Source: Verrucomicrobiaceae bacterium UBA1938 (GTDB lineage: Bacteria > Verrucomicrobiota > Verrucomicrobiia > Verrucomicrobiales > Verrucomicrobiaceae). From it: a stretch of DNA of 64,000 nucleotides. The translations under genes were made by a program, and so were the position numbers. The DNA lies in assembly GCA_002336895.1 (NCBI GenBank), contig DDFC01000032.1, positions 621,904 to 685,903 on the forward strand, in the 5' to 3' direction. This document shows, piece after piece, positions 9,035-17,406 of the stretch; the stretch's first letter is position 1, and every line of letters begins with the position of its first letter. Below the pieces are notes generated by a model that was not told where the DNA came from, ran no database searches, and worked only from the letters and a program-made list of their open reading frames with translations.

Positions 9035-11050
9035 ATGTTTCACGTCGCTGAAGATCACGAAGAAGGAATGACAGGCCGCATCTCGCGGCCCCCTCTCGCG
9101 CCGCGCATGCACCATGCCTTCTCCACCGAGGGCAGGATGGCCGCCTCCCCGCAGTTTGAATACCGCCCCCAGCAGCAGCGCATGGCCGAGCTCGTCGGCG
9201 CTGCTCTCGATGGCAATCACGCCCTCGTTTGCGAGGCCGCCACCGGCGTCGGCAAATCGCTCGCCTACCTCGTCCCCGCCGTCACCTTTGCCCTGGAGCA
9301 GAAACGCAAGGCCATCATCTGCACCCACACGATCAACCTGCAGGAGCAGCTCATCTCCAAGGACATCCCCATCGTCCGTCAGCTCGTGGGAAATTTCCAC
9401 GCCGAGATCCTCAAAGGTCGAGGCAACTACATCTGCCCCACCCGCCTCAAGCGCGCTCTCAACGAGTCCGCCGACCTCTTCTCCACCTCCGAAGCCTCCG
9501 AATTAAAACTCCTGCTCGACTGGGTGGCCGAGACCGAGGACGGCACGCTGAGCGATCTCGACTTCACCCCCAGCGCCCGCGTGTGGTCCCTCGTCTGCAG
9601 CGAGCCCCACGCCTGCACTCCCCGCCGCTGCCCACCAGGCAGCCGCTGCTGGTACCAGGACGTGCGCCGCCGCATGGAGCAGGCGGACGTCATCGTCCTC
9701 AATCACACGCTCTTCTTCACCCTGCTGGCATCAGCAGATGAAACCACCGCCGAGGACTGCAATTTCCTCTTCCCGCGAGACTTCGTCATCCTCGACGAGG
9801 CCCACACCATCGAAAACGTCGCCGCCCGCGCCTTCGGCCTCCACATCAGCGAGTCCAACATCAAGTTCGAACTCGGCCGCCTCCACAATCCCAAGACTCG
9901 CAAAGGCTTCTTCCAGCTCCTCGGCGACAAAGACGGCATCCGCGAAGTTTTGCAGACTCTCGAAAACGTGGACACCTTTTTCCGCGAAGCCGAAGCCGCC
10001 TGCAAGTTCAACGCCCTCGGCCGTGAGTTCCGCGTGCGCGAGGCCGGCCTGCTGGAAGACACCCTCAGCCTGCCTCTCCAGCGCCTCTCACTGCGCGCCC
10101 AGAAAGCAGGCGATGCTGTGGACCGTGAGGGCACCAAGCTCGAACTCCTCGATCTCTCCAAACGCCTCACCAGCATCCGCGTTGGCATCAAGGCCTTCCT
10201 CGATCAGGAAAACGAAGACCACGTGCATTGGGTGGAGCGCACCAGCCACGAAAACCGCATCGTCTCCTTCCACACCGCTCCCGTGGACGTGGCCCCTCGC
10301 CTGAAGCAGATCTTCTTCAGCAGCCACAAGGCCTGCATCTTCACCAGCGCCACCCTCGGCATCGGCGCAGATGAAGACCTCAGCTACTTCCGCAATCGCG
10401 TCGGCGCTGAGGATGCCCGCTCAGCCTGCATCGAAAGCCCCTTCAATTTCAAAAAGCAGATGAAGCTCTATCTGCTCAAGAAAATGCCGCAGCCTTCCGA
10501 TCCTGGTTATCTCGAAAAACTGGAGCACTGGATCACCCATTTCGTCGATCTCAGCAGCGGCCGCGCCTTCATCCTCTTCACCAGCTACAGCCAGATGACC
10601 TCGCTGGCGGACAATCTCGAAGCCCACTGCCAGAAGCGTGGCTGGCGCCTCCTCGTGCAGGGCCGCGGCATGCCCCGCCACCAGATGCTCTCCGAGTTCA
10701 AGAACGACACCCACAGCGTCCTCTGTGGCACCGACAGCTTCTGGACTGGCGTCGATGTTCCTGGTGAAGCCCTCAGCAACGTCATCATCACCCGCCTGCC
10801 CTTCGCCGTGCCCGACCATCCGCTCACCGCCTCGCGCATTGAGCACCTCGAAGAGCAGGGCCTCAACGCCTTCACTGAATACAGCGTCCCAGAGGCCATC
10901 CTCAAGCTTCGCCAGGGCGTCGGCCGCCTCATCCGCACCGCCACGGACAAAGGCATCTGCGCCATCCTCGACAACCGCATCCTCACCAAGCCCTACGGCC
11001 GCGCCTTCCTCGCCTCCCTGCCGGAGTGTCCGACAGAGATCATGCAATAA
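9035..11050 (+). CDS. dinG: DinG/XPD-family ATP-dependent DNA helicase
   Basis: This 671-residue superfamily 2 helicase shows Walker A EAATGVGKSLAYL (about residue 67), a set of Cys matching the 4Fe-4S domain (ICPTRLK, then CSEPHACTPRRCPPGSRC), ADVIVLNHTLFF, the DEAH box LDEAHTIEN (about residue 252), TSATLG, FTSYSQM, and the C-terminal block GTDSFWTGVDVPGE with QGVGRLIRT. DinG enzymes unwind 5'-3', resolve R-loops and forked DNA, and are often SOS-induced. I see no LexA box upstream. The start is uncertain: ATGs at 9068, 9107 and 9137 are also in frame and none has a good Shine-Dalgarno; the domain needs only residues from about 40 on. Confidence 0.9.
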   Translation: MFHVAEDHEEGMTGRISRPPLAPRMHHAFSTEGRMAASPQFEYRPQQQRMAELVGAALDGNHALVCEAATGVGKSLAYLVPAVTFALEQKRKAIICTHTINLQEQLISKDIPIVRQLVGNFHAEILKGRGNYICPTRLKRALNESADLFSTSEASELKLLLDWVAETEDGTLSDLDFTPSARVWSLVCSEPHACTPRRCPPGSRCWYQDVRRRMEQADVIVLNHTLFFTLLASADETTAEDCNFLFPRDFVILDEAHTIENVAARAFGLHISESNIKFELGRLHNPKTRKGFFQLLGDKDGIREVLQTLENVDTFFREAEAACKFNALGREFRVREAGLLEDTLSLPLQRLSLRAQKAGDAVDREGTKLELLDLSKRLTSIRVGIKAFLDQENEDHVHWVERTSHENRIVSFHTAPVDVAPRLKQIFFSSHKACIFTSATLGIGADEDLSYFRNRVGAEDARSACIESPFNFKKQMKLYLLKKMPQPSDPGYLEKLEHWITHFVDLSSGRAFILFTSYSQMTSLADNLEAHCQKRGWRLLVQGRGMPRHQMLSEFKNDTHSVLCGTDSFWTGVDVPGEALSNVIITRLPFAVPDHPLTASRIEHLEEQGLNAFTEYSVPEAILKLRQGVGRLIRTATDKGICAILDNRILTKPYGRAFLASLPECPTEIMQ

Positions 11051-11052
11051 AA

Positions 11053-11085
11053 CGTGATACGGGCTGCCAGCCCGTTCAGATCACG
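11053..11085. terminator. Palindrome in convergent gap, likely two-way terminator
   Basis: The 30-bp gap between the helicase and glutamate dehydrogenase stops holds a strong stem, ACGGGCT-gcc-AGCCCGT (11059-11075), with an outer arm CGTGAT/ATCACG. There is no long T run, so Rho-independent activity is plausible but not certain. Confidence 0.5.
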
Positions 11086-12352
11086 GGAACAGCCCGCGCA
11101 TCTGCTTCGCCTCATGCACCCGCTGGATGCCCAGGCTCAGCGCCGCAAAGCGCATGCTCACACCGCGTTTCCGGCTGAAAGTGAGAGCCTGCACAAACGC
11201 CTGCTCCAGGATGCGGTAGAGCTTGCTCATCACCTCCCCTTCATCCCAGAAGAAGCTCTGCAGATCCTGCACCCACTCGAAGTAGGACACTATCACGCCA
11301 CCCGCATTGCACAGAATGTCCGGGATCACAAAAATCTCCGGCCGCTGCGCGATGATCGCATCCGCCTCCGGCGTCGTCGGGCCGTTCGCGCCTTCGGCCA
11401 GAATGCGGCACTGAATCTTTGCCGCGTTGTCTCCGGTGATCTGCCGCTCCATCGCCGCCGGCACAAGCACATCACATGGGGTGATCAACAGCTGCTCGTT
11501 CGTGATCGCATCCGCACCGTCAAAACCCACGATGCTGCGCGTCTTGGCCACATGTGCATCCAGCTTCGCCAGATCAATTCCGTTCGCGTTATACAATCCG
11601 CCAAACGCATCGCTCACCGCAATCACCTTGAGACCCATGCGATTCAAAGACGCTGCCGCCACGCCTCCCACGTTGCCATAGCCCTGCACCACCGCCGTGG
11701 CTCCCTGCGCATTGATGCCCAGCGTGTCCATCGCACGCGAGATCAGGTAGGCCACGCCGCGCCCTGTTGATTCCTTGCGTCCCAGCGATCCTCCCAGGCT
11801 CACCGGCTTGCCCGTCACCACCGCCGGCACGCAGTGCCCGCTCTGCAGCGAGTACGTGTCCATCATCCAGGCCATGGTCTGTTCATTCGTTCCCATGTCG
11901 GGCGCCGGAATATCAATCTGCGGTCCGATGAACGGAATCAGCTCCTGCGTGTAGCGCCGCGTCACACGTTCCAGTTCCCCAATCGAAAGCGCGCGCGGAT
12001 CACACGTCACACCGCCCTTGGCTCCGCCATACGGCAGCCCCGTCAGTGCACACTTCCAGCTCATCCACATGGCCAGCGCACCCACCTCTCCCAGCGTCAC
12101 ATCCGGGTGAAAGCGCACCCCGCCCTTTGTCGGCCCCAGGGTCAGGTGGTGCTGCACCCGGTACCCCATGAAAACCGTCGTGCTGCCATCATCCCGCCTC
12201 ACCGGCATCGCCACGCTCACGGCGCGCTTCGGCATCTTCAGTCGGTCTCGGGAGCTTTCCGGAATCTCCAGAAAATCGGCCACCAGATCAAACTGCTGGC
12301 AGGCCATGCGGAAAATCGGCGAATCATAAACTTGGGGGATCATGCTGCTCAT
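11081..12352 (-). CDS. gdhA: Glu/Leu/Phe/Val dehydrogenase (glutamate dehydrogenase)
   Basis: The 423-residue protein matches hexameric glutamate dehydrogenases: MGYRVQHHLTLGPTKGGVR for substrate binding, the catalytic-Lys block LPYGGAKGGV, PAPDMGTNEQTMAWMMDTYS, and the nucleotide-binding VVQGYGNVGGVAA. It interconverts glutamate and 2-oxoglutarate plus ammonia. Coenzyme choice cannot be read with confidence, and related leucine or phenylalanine dehydrogenases share much of this. The ATG at 12352 was chosen (12343 is an alternative) because the longer frame would run into the divergent peptidase gene and adds residues not typical of the family. Confidence 0.9.
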   Translation of the reverse strand: MSSMIPQVYDSPIFRMACQQFDLVADFLEIPESSRDRLKMPKRAVSVAMPVRRDDGSTTVFMGYRVQHHLTLGPTKGGVRFHPDVTLGEVGALAMWMSWKCALTGLPYGGAKGGVTCDPRALSIGELERVTRRYTQELIPFIGPQIDIPAPDMGTNEQTMAWMMDTYSLQSGHCVPAVVTGKPVSLGGSLGRKESTGRGVAYLISRAMDTLGINAQGATAVVQGYGNVGGVAAASLNRMGLKVIAVSDAFGGLYNANGIDLAKLDAHVAKTRSIVGFDGADAITNEQLLITPCDVLVPAAMERQITGDNAAKIQCRILAEGANGPTTPEADAIIAQRPEIFVIPDILCNAGGVIVSYFEWVQDLQSFFWDEGEVMSKLYRILEQAFVQALTFSRKRGVSMRFAALSLGIQRVHEAKQMRGLFP

Positions 12353-12459
12353 GGTATCAAAGCATACGCACGCCGCAGAATCTGCGAGCACAGTTTGTGA
12401 CTGTTCTTTGCGATGTGGTTTCGCTTGCCAGCCACACACGCCGCTGCCAGTTCATCCGC

Positions 12460-13938
12460 ATGCCCTCCGCCTATCAATCCCTCTGCGAAGTCATCTCTGA
12501 AATCGCCCTCCTCACCTCCACCGAGGCCGTGCTGGGCTGGGACCAGGAGACCTACATGCCCGCCCACGCGCTGGAGCACCGCGCGCGTCAGCTCTCCTAC
12601 CTCACCGGCAGGGCCCATTCGCTGCTGACCTCCAAAAAGACGCTCAAGCTGCTGGAGCAGGCCGAGAAAGAAACCACCGAAAATCCCACCCATGCCGCCA
12701 ACATCCGCGGCCTGCGCCGGGACATCGACCGCGCCACCAAGCTCCCGCAAAAACTCGTCGAGGAGGAGAGCCAGGTCTGCGCCCATGCAAAGGCCGCCTG
12801 GGTCGAGGCACGCGGAAAATCCGACTTCTCACTCTTCGCTCCTCACCTGGAAAAGGTGCTCGGCATCGCCCGCAAAAAGGCCGACCTTTTCGGCTACGAA
12901 GACGAGCCCTACGATGCCCTGCTCGACCTCTACGAGCGCGGTGCCAAAACCCGCGAAGTCGCCTCTCTCTTCACCAAGCTCCGTCCCCAGCTCACGGAAA
13001 TCGCCCGCGCTGCTGTGGCCAAATCCAGCAAGGTGAGACCCGGCGCACTTAAAGGCCGCTATCCCATTGAGAAGCAGCAGATCCTCAACCGCGAAATCGC
13101 CGAAAGCCTGGGCTTCGATTTCGAGGCTGGTCGCATCGACACCACCGCCCACCCCTTCTGCACCACACTCGGCCCTGGAGATGTGCGCCTCACCACCCGC
13201 TACGACGAAAAAGACTTCCTCTCTTCCCTCTTCGGTGTCATGCACGAGGCCGGACACGGCCTATACGAGCAGGGCCTCCCCGGACTCGACTACGGCCTGC
13301 CCAGCGGCAGCGCCGCCTCACTCGGCATTCACGAATCCCAGAGCCGCCTCTGGGAAAACCACGTGGGCCGCAGCCTCACCTTCTGGAAAAAGTGGTTCCC
13401 TCGCGCACAGGAGCTCTTCCCTCACCTGCGCAAAGTGAAGCTGGAGGCCTTCATGAAGGAGATGCTCCGCAGCGAGTTCAGCTTCATCCGTGTCGAGGCG
13501 GACGAGGCCACCTACGATCTCCACATCCTCCTCCGCTTTGGCATCGAGCGCCGTCTCGTAAAGGGCGAGCTCTCTGTGCAGGACGTGCCAAAAGTCTGGA
13601 ATGAGGAATACCGCGAGCTCTTCGGCATGACGCCACCCGACGACCGCCGCGGCTGCCTGCAGGACATTCACTGGAGCATGGGCGGCCTAGGCTACTTCGC
13701 CACCTACACGCTGGGCAATCTCAATGCCGCCCAGCTCTTCGCCACGGCCAAAAAGCAGAAGAAAATCGCCGCCGCTCTGGAGAAATGCGACTACGCACCG
13801 CTGCTTCAGTGGCTGCGTTCCAATGTCCATTCCAAAGGCGCCTCCTTCCTTCCGCAGGAGATCATCTCCCAGGCCACTGGCAGCCCCACGGACGCCAAAT
13901 GGCACATCAAGCACCTGCGCGAGCGCTACGTCGGCTGA
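12460..13938 (+). CDS. M32-family carboxypeptidase (thermostable carboxypeptidase 1 type)
   Basis: The 492-residue protein has the M32 signatures: the zinc motif HEAGH (His about 262) within MHEAGHGLYEQGL, followed after the conserved DYGLPSGSA loop by HESQSRLWEN (His about 291). The length is normal for the family. It removes C-terminal amino acids from peptides, acts in the cytosol (no signal peptide) and serves peptide recycling. The ATG at 12460 is preferred over the upstream one at 12397. It converges on lexA, with a 5-bp gap between stops. Confidence 0.92.
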   Translation: MPSAYQSLCEVISEIALLTSTEAVLGWDQETYMPAHALEHRARQLSYLTGRAHSLLTSKKTLKLLEQAEKETTENPTHAANIRGLRRDIDRATKLPQKLVEEESQVCAHAKAAWVEARGKSDFSLFAPHLEKVLGIARKKADLFGYEDEPYDALLDLYERGAKTREVASLFTKLRPQLTEIARAAVAKSSKVRPGALKGRYPIEKQQILNREIAESLGFDFEAGRIDTTAHPFCTTLGPGDVRLTTRYDEKDFLSSLFGVMHEAGHGLYEQGLPGLDYGLPSGSAASLGIHESQSRLWENHVGRSLTFWKKWFPRAQELFPHLRKVKLEAFMKEMLRSEFSFIRVEADEATYDLHILLRFGIERRLVKGELSVQDVPKVWNEEYRELFGMTPPDDRRGCLQDIHWSMGGLGYFATYTLGNLNAAQLFATAKKQKKIAAALEKCDYAPLLQWLRSNVHSKGASFLPQEIISQATGSPTDAKWHIKHLRERYVG

Positions 13939-13943
13939 TCTCC

Positions 13944-14579
13944 TCAGCCCTGCCTCACATGCCGGATCAGCCCGATCATCACGCCCTGGATCAGAAGTTC
14001 ACGGGCTGGGATCAGATCAGGAAACTCAGGATTCTCAGCCTGCAGGTAGGGCTGGGAATCTTTGACCACATAGCGCTTCAGCGTGCTCTCGCCGTCGATC
14101 AGCGCCGCCACGATGTCCCGCTGCCTCGGCTCGCGGATTTCGAGAATGACGATGTCTCCATCGCCGATCAGCGCGCCGATCATCGACTCGCCACGCACCT
14201 TCAGCGCAAAACTCTTCGCCGTGCGCGGAATCCCCAGCGTGTTCACATCCACCGAGATGCAGCGGTCTGCATGCTGCACCATGTCCGCCGCAGCCATGCC
14301 GGCAGGGATCTGGCCAAACACCGGAATGTCCACGATCTCCGCACGGTCCAGATCCTCAGGAAACACCACCGCACGCGCCTTGTGCGGATGCCGCTGGATC
14401 ACGCCCTTCTTCTCCAGCGCACGCAGATGGCTCATCGCCGCTGTCTGGCTGGAAAAGCCAAAATGCCTTTGGATGTCACGCGTGGAGGGCATGACGCCGT
14501 TGGTTCGCTGGTAGCTGCGCAGGTACTCCAGGAGTTCCTGCTGTCGGGCCGTGAGGCGGGAGTCGGTGTCGGTGAACAT
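13944..14579 (-). CDS. lexA: LexA repressor, SOS response regulator
   Basis: The 211-residue protein has an N-terminal winged helix (RQQELLEYLRSY to ALEKKGVI) and an S24 peptidase half. The Ala-Gly self-cleavage bond is in QIPAGMAA (93-94); the catalytic Ser is in RGESM (about 132) and the Lys in STLKRY (about 168). It represses SOS genes until RecA-stimulated autocleavage. The ATG at 14579 is chosen over 14606 because a perfect palindrome at 14592-14605, read here as its own operator, lies just upstream of it and would otherwise fall inside the gene. Confidence 0.95.
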   Translation of the reverse strand: MFTDTDSRLTARQQELLEYLRSYQRTNGVMPSTRDIQRHFGFSSQTAAMSHLRALEKKGVIQRHPHKARAVVFPEDLDRAEIVDIPVFGQIPAGMAAADMVQHADRCISVDVNTLGIPRTAKSFALKVRGESMIGALIGDGDIVILEIREPRQRDIVAALIDGESTLKRYVVKDSQPYLQAENPEFPDLIPARELLIQGVMIGLIRHVRQG

Positions 14580-14591
14580 GTGAGACTGGGC

Positions 14592-14605
14592 TGTTCGGGC
14601 GAACA
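14592..14605. promoter_or_regulatory. LexA box upstream of lexA
   Basis: The palindrome TGTTC-GGGC-GAACA is perfect in both 5-base arms and lies 13 bp upstream of the lexA start codon. It matches the TGTTC-N4-GAACA form I know for Verrucomicrobiota LexA. Autoregulation of lexA is inferred. The divergent TPR gene starts 65 bp away and could also be controlled. Confidence 0.85.
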
Positions 14606-14669
14606 TTCCCCTTCATCTCAGATACGCAAGGTGTTTTCCTGCGGCCGTTTCAGCGCATAGTGCCCTCCC

Positions 14670-15341
14670 ATGCCGCGCTCGAATCTGCTGAAATCCTCCC
14701 TGCCGCTTCTCCTGGCCGCAGCGGTCTATGCCCAGGAGGCCCCGTCCTACACCCCGGCCAAAACGGACAAAACCGGCATTCTCCCACCATTCACCAAGGT
14801 GCTCGGAGAGCGCGCCGCCACCGCCTTCGGCAAGCAGGACTGGCCCGCAGCCCGCAAGGCCTACCTGGAAATGCTGGAACTCGACGACGGCAATGCTCTC
14901 GTCTGGGCCAATCTCGGCGCAGTGGAGCAGCAGGCCGGCGATGATTCACGCGCCATCGAATGCTTCGAAAGGTCCGTGCAGCTCAATCCCCAGCTCGCTC
15001 AGACCTGGACCGCCCTTGGCTTGCTCGTGCAGAAAAAGGGCGATACCTACCGTGCCATTTCCTGCTTCTCCCGTGCCATCCATGAAGAGCCCGAAGACGC
15101 TCGCGCTCACAATTACCTCGCCATCGCCGCCAAGGGTCTTGGCTGGACCGACGCCGCTGAGGCCGAGCTTCAGCGCGCCATCGACCTCAAGCCCGACTAC
15201 GGCATCGCCCACTTCAACATGGCCCTCATGCTCCTGGAGCGCCGCCCGCCCGCCATCGAGCTGGCCCGCCGCCACTACGAAAAGGCGCTCGCACTCGGCG
15301 TTGCAAAGGATGAAGTCGTGGAGGGCCGCCTCAAGGACTGA
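14670..15341 (+). CDS. Secreted TPR-repeat protein
   Basis: The 223-residue protein begins with a signal peptide (LLKSSLPLLLAAAVYAQ). At least four TPR units follow, from about residue 50 to 215, for example AYLEMLELDDGNALVWANLG, AIECFERSVQLNPQ and AELQRAIDLKPDYGIAHFNM. TPRs form protein-binding superhelices; the partner is unknown. bioF begins 3 bp after its stop, so the two are probably co-transcribed, without a clear functional reason. Confidence 0.8.
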   Translation: MPRSNLLKSSLPLLLAAAVYAQEAPSYTPAKTDKTGILPPFTKVLGERAATAFGKQDWPAARKAYLEMLELDDGNALVWANLGAVEQQAGDDSRAIECFERSVQLNPQLAQTWTALGLLVQKKGDTYRAISCFSRAIHEEPEDARAHNYLAIAAKGLGWTDAAEAELQRAIDLKPDYGIAHFNMALMLLERRPPAIELARRHYEKALALGVAKDEVVEGRLKD

Positions 15342-15344
15342 CGC

Positions 15345-16511
15345 ATGCAGGAGCCCGCCACCCCCTGGAACATTGCCGCTCAGTTGGACGAACTCCGCGC
15401 CCAGGAGCTCTGGCGCGAACTCCGTCCGCTGGATGACTCCCACGGCATCCTCGTCCGTTCAGGAGACCGCGAGTGGATCAATTTTTCCTCCAATGACTAC
15501 CTCGGCCTGGCCCACTCCCAGGAAATGCAGTCCGCGTTGGCAGAAGGCGTCGCTAAATATGGCGGCGGCTCAGGCGCCTCCCGCCTCGTGTGCGGCACAC
15601 ATCGCGCCCACATCACCTTGGAGGAAGCCATTGCCGATTTCAAAGGCACCGAAGCCGCGCTGACCTTCAGCAGCGGATTCGCCGTCGCCCTCGGCACCAT
15701 CACCGCGCTCGTGGGTGCTGGGGACACCATCATTCTCGACAAGCTCTGCCACGCCAGCCTCGTCGATGCCGCCCGCCTCAGCGGAGCCACCATCCGCGTC
15801 TTCCCCCACAACCACCTCGAAAAACTCGAGCGCCTCCTGCAAACAGCCAGCGGGCGTGTGCTCGTCGTCACTGAGTCCATATTCAGCATGGATGGAGATG
15901 CCGCTCCACTGCGGGAAATCGCAGAACTGAAATCGCGGCACGGAGCCTGGCTCCTTGTGGATGAAGCCCACGCCGTCGGCGTTCTTGGCCCACAGGGACG
16001 AGGCCTTTCTGCCGCCCTTGGGATCGATCAGCAGGTCGATCTCCACATGGGCACTCTCAGCAAGGCGTTCGGCCTCAGCGGCGGCTATCTCGCCGCATCA
16101 CGCCAGGTCATCGATCTCCTGATCAATCGCGCCCGCAGTTTTATCTACACCACGGCCCCCCCCATGCACATGGCCCACGCACTCACAGCCATTCTCGGGC
16201 TGATGCGCAGCGGCCACGGCGACCAGTTGCGTTCAAAACTTCACACCAATGTCAGTCAGGCGGAGGTGCTGCTTAAAGGCATCGGCATGGCGCCTCCGGC
16301 CGTCCAGGCCGCCATCTTGCCTGTCATCATCGGCGAGGCCTCCCTCGCCCTCACCGCCAGCGCCCGCTTGCGGGACTCCGGCTTCCTCATTCCCTGCATT
16401 CGCTACCCCACCGTGGCGCGTGGCAGCGCCCGCCTGCGCATCACCCTCAGCGCCGATCACTCGCCATCACAAATCGCCTCTCTCGGCCTCGCCATGCAGG
16501 CGGTTTTGTGA
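15345..16511 (+). CDS. bioF: 8-amino-7-oxononanoate synthase (BioF-like)
   Basis: The 388-residue PLP enzyme belongs to the alpha-oxoamine synthase family. It shows FSSNDYLGLA, GGGSGASRLVCG, HASLVDAARLSG, VVTESIFSMDGD, LVDEAHAVGVLG, the PLP-lysine block GTLSKAFGLSGG, and FIYTTAPPM. It joins pimeloyl-ACP/CoA and L-alanine in biotin synthesis. Glycine C-acetyltransferase is a close paralogue, but the length and the Ser/Ala-rich substrate loop fit BioF better. No other bio gene is nearby. Confidence 0.85.
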   Translation: MQEPATPWNIAAQLDELRAQELWRELRPLDDSHGILVRSGDREWINFSSNDYLGLAHSQEMQSALAEGVAKYGGGSGASRLVCGTHRAHITLEEAIADFKGTEAALTFSSGFAVALGTITALVGAGDTIILDKLCHASLVDAARLSGATIRVFPHNHLEKLERLLQTASGRVLVVTESIFSMDGDAAPLREIAELKSRHGAWLLVDEAHAVGVLGPQGRGLSAALGIDQQVDLHMGTLSKAFGLSGGYLAASRQVIDLLINRARSFIYTTAPPMHMAHALTAILGLMRSGHGDQLRSKLHTNVSQAEVLLKGIGMAPPAVQAAILPVIIGEASLALTASARLRDSGFLIPCIRYPTVARGSARLRITLSADHSPSQIASLGLAMQAVL

Positions 16512-16514
16512 GCC

Positions 16515-17183
16515 TCACGCCTCCGGCTTTCTCCCCAGGATTTCCAGCGCCCTTTTCCTGGCGTCTTTGATCTCCTGGGCGTTCAGGGAAATCCCGTTTT
16601 TGCCCGAAGCCATCAGATTCGTCCACTCCTGCCGGTGCTGTAAAAAAAGCACATGCCCCAGTTCGTGTGCGGTCACGCGCGCCACCGGGTTGTCACATCC
16701 CCCCGCCACTTTGTGGTAGTCGGGCTTCTCACACACCACCACCGGTTCTCCATAGAAAAAGCCGTTGGGCCCCATGTCCTTCACGTAGCAGACATCAATC
16801 GCACTCGCGCTGAATTCCCCCGTTGGAATCGCCGATTTGACCCAGTTTCGATCTTTGATGTACCAGCGTTTTTCAGGAATTCCCAGAGCTTGCAAATTAT
16901 CTATACCCTCCAATTCGAAGCGAATTCCAGCTTGAGACCAGATGCGATTCACCTCTTCAAAGATCGTTTTAATCCCCCCTTCCGTAAGACTTGTGCTTAA
17001 CCTTTTATTAGAGGCAGACTGCATTAAGTGAACTCTCACTTTCAGTGTGATCAGGGTAAATTCCTCGCTCGACAGCGCTGGCGGCGACCACACCGCGAAA
17101 AACACCACCATCAAGCTGCAAGCCTTGATAAACAAGAGATGCGGCGGACGCCAGTTTTTAAAATTTAGCAAATTCAGCGACAT
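16515..17183 (-). CDS. Secreted metzincin-like zinc metalloprotease
   Basis: The 222-residue protein has a hydrophobic leader (residues about 17-38, LLFIKACSLMVVFFAVW). The zinc motif HELGHVLFLQH fits the metzincin pattern HExxHxxGxxH except that Phe replaces the usual Gly, and a Met-turn-like LMASG follows about 8 residues later. It is probably an exported endopeptidase. The 5' half and its upstream region are clearly richer in A and T than the neighbouring genes, which suggests recent acquisition. It converges on bioF with a 3-bp gap. Confidence 0.75.
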   Translation of the reverse strand: MSLNLLNFKNWRPPHLLFIKACSLMVVFFAVWSPPALSSEEFTLITLKVRVHLMQSASNKRLSTSLTEGGIKTIFEEVNRIWSQAGIRFELEGIDNLQALGIPEKRWYIKDRNWVKSAIPTGEFSASAIDVCYVKDMGPNGFFYGEPVVVCEKPDYHKVAGGCDNPVARVTAHELGHVLFLQHRQEWTNLMASGKNGISLNAQEIKDARKRALEILGRKPEA

Positions 17184-17322
17184 AAATTCTCTGATTTTAC
17201 AAGGGCAAGTTATTCACAAAATGAGACATTACTGCGGACGCAAAAAAATGCTCGGAAATAAAGAAAACGCTTTTCAGTGATTAGAGCCGCTGCTAGCTTT
17301 AGGGCTGAACGGCTCACGTACC

Positions 17323-17351
17323 TTGATTCAAAACCCCACGTTTTGAGTCAA
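17323..17351. repeat. 12-bp inverted repeat upstream of first porin
   Basis: TTGATTCAAAAC and GTTTTGAGTCAA pair over 11 of 12 positions around a 5-base spacer, 55 bp before the porin start. It could be an operator or a 5' mRNA stabilising hairpin. Confidence 0.55.
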
Positions 17352-17379
17352 TTCATGCGAGTGTCCGACCTCAAACCAA

Positions 17380-17403
17380 CCAACCTAATACCAAACTAAT
17401 CAG
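17380..17403 (+). promoter_or_regulatory. Start-proximal segment complementary to downstream porin 3'UTR
   Basis: CCAACCTAATACC (17380-17392) and TAATCAG (17397-17403) are the exact reverse complements of GGTATTAGGTTGG (20203-20215) and CTGATTA (20196-20202), with a 4-base bulge on this side. The segment ends 3 bases before the porin ATG, so pairing with an RNA from the second porin's 3'UTR would cover the ribosome-binding region. That role is inference. Confidence 0.4.
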
Positions 17404-17406
17404 ACT

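Noticed and set aside
9035..9137. SOS control of the DinG-like gene
   Set aside because: No TGTTC-N4-GAACA palindrome was found in the upstream 60 bp.
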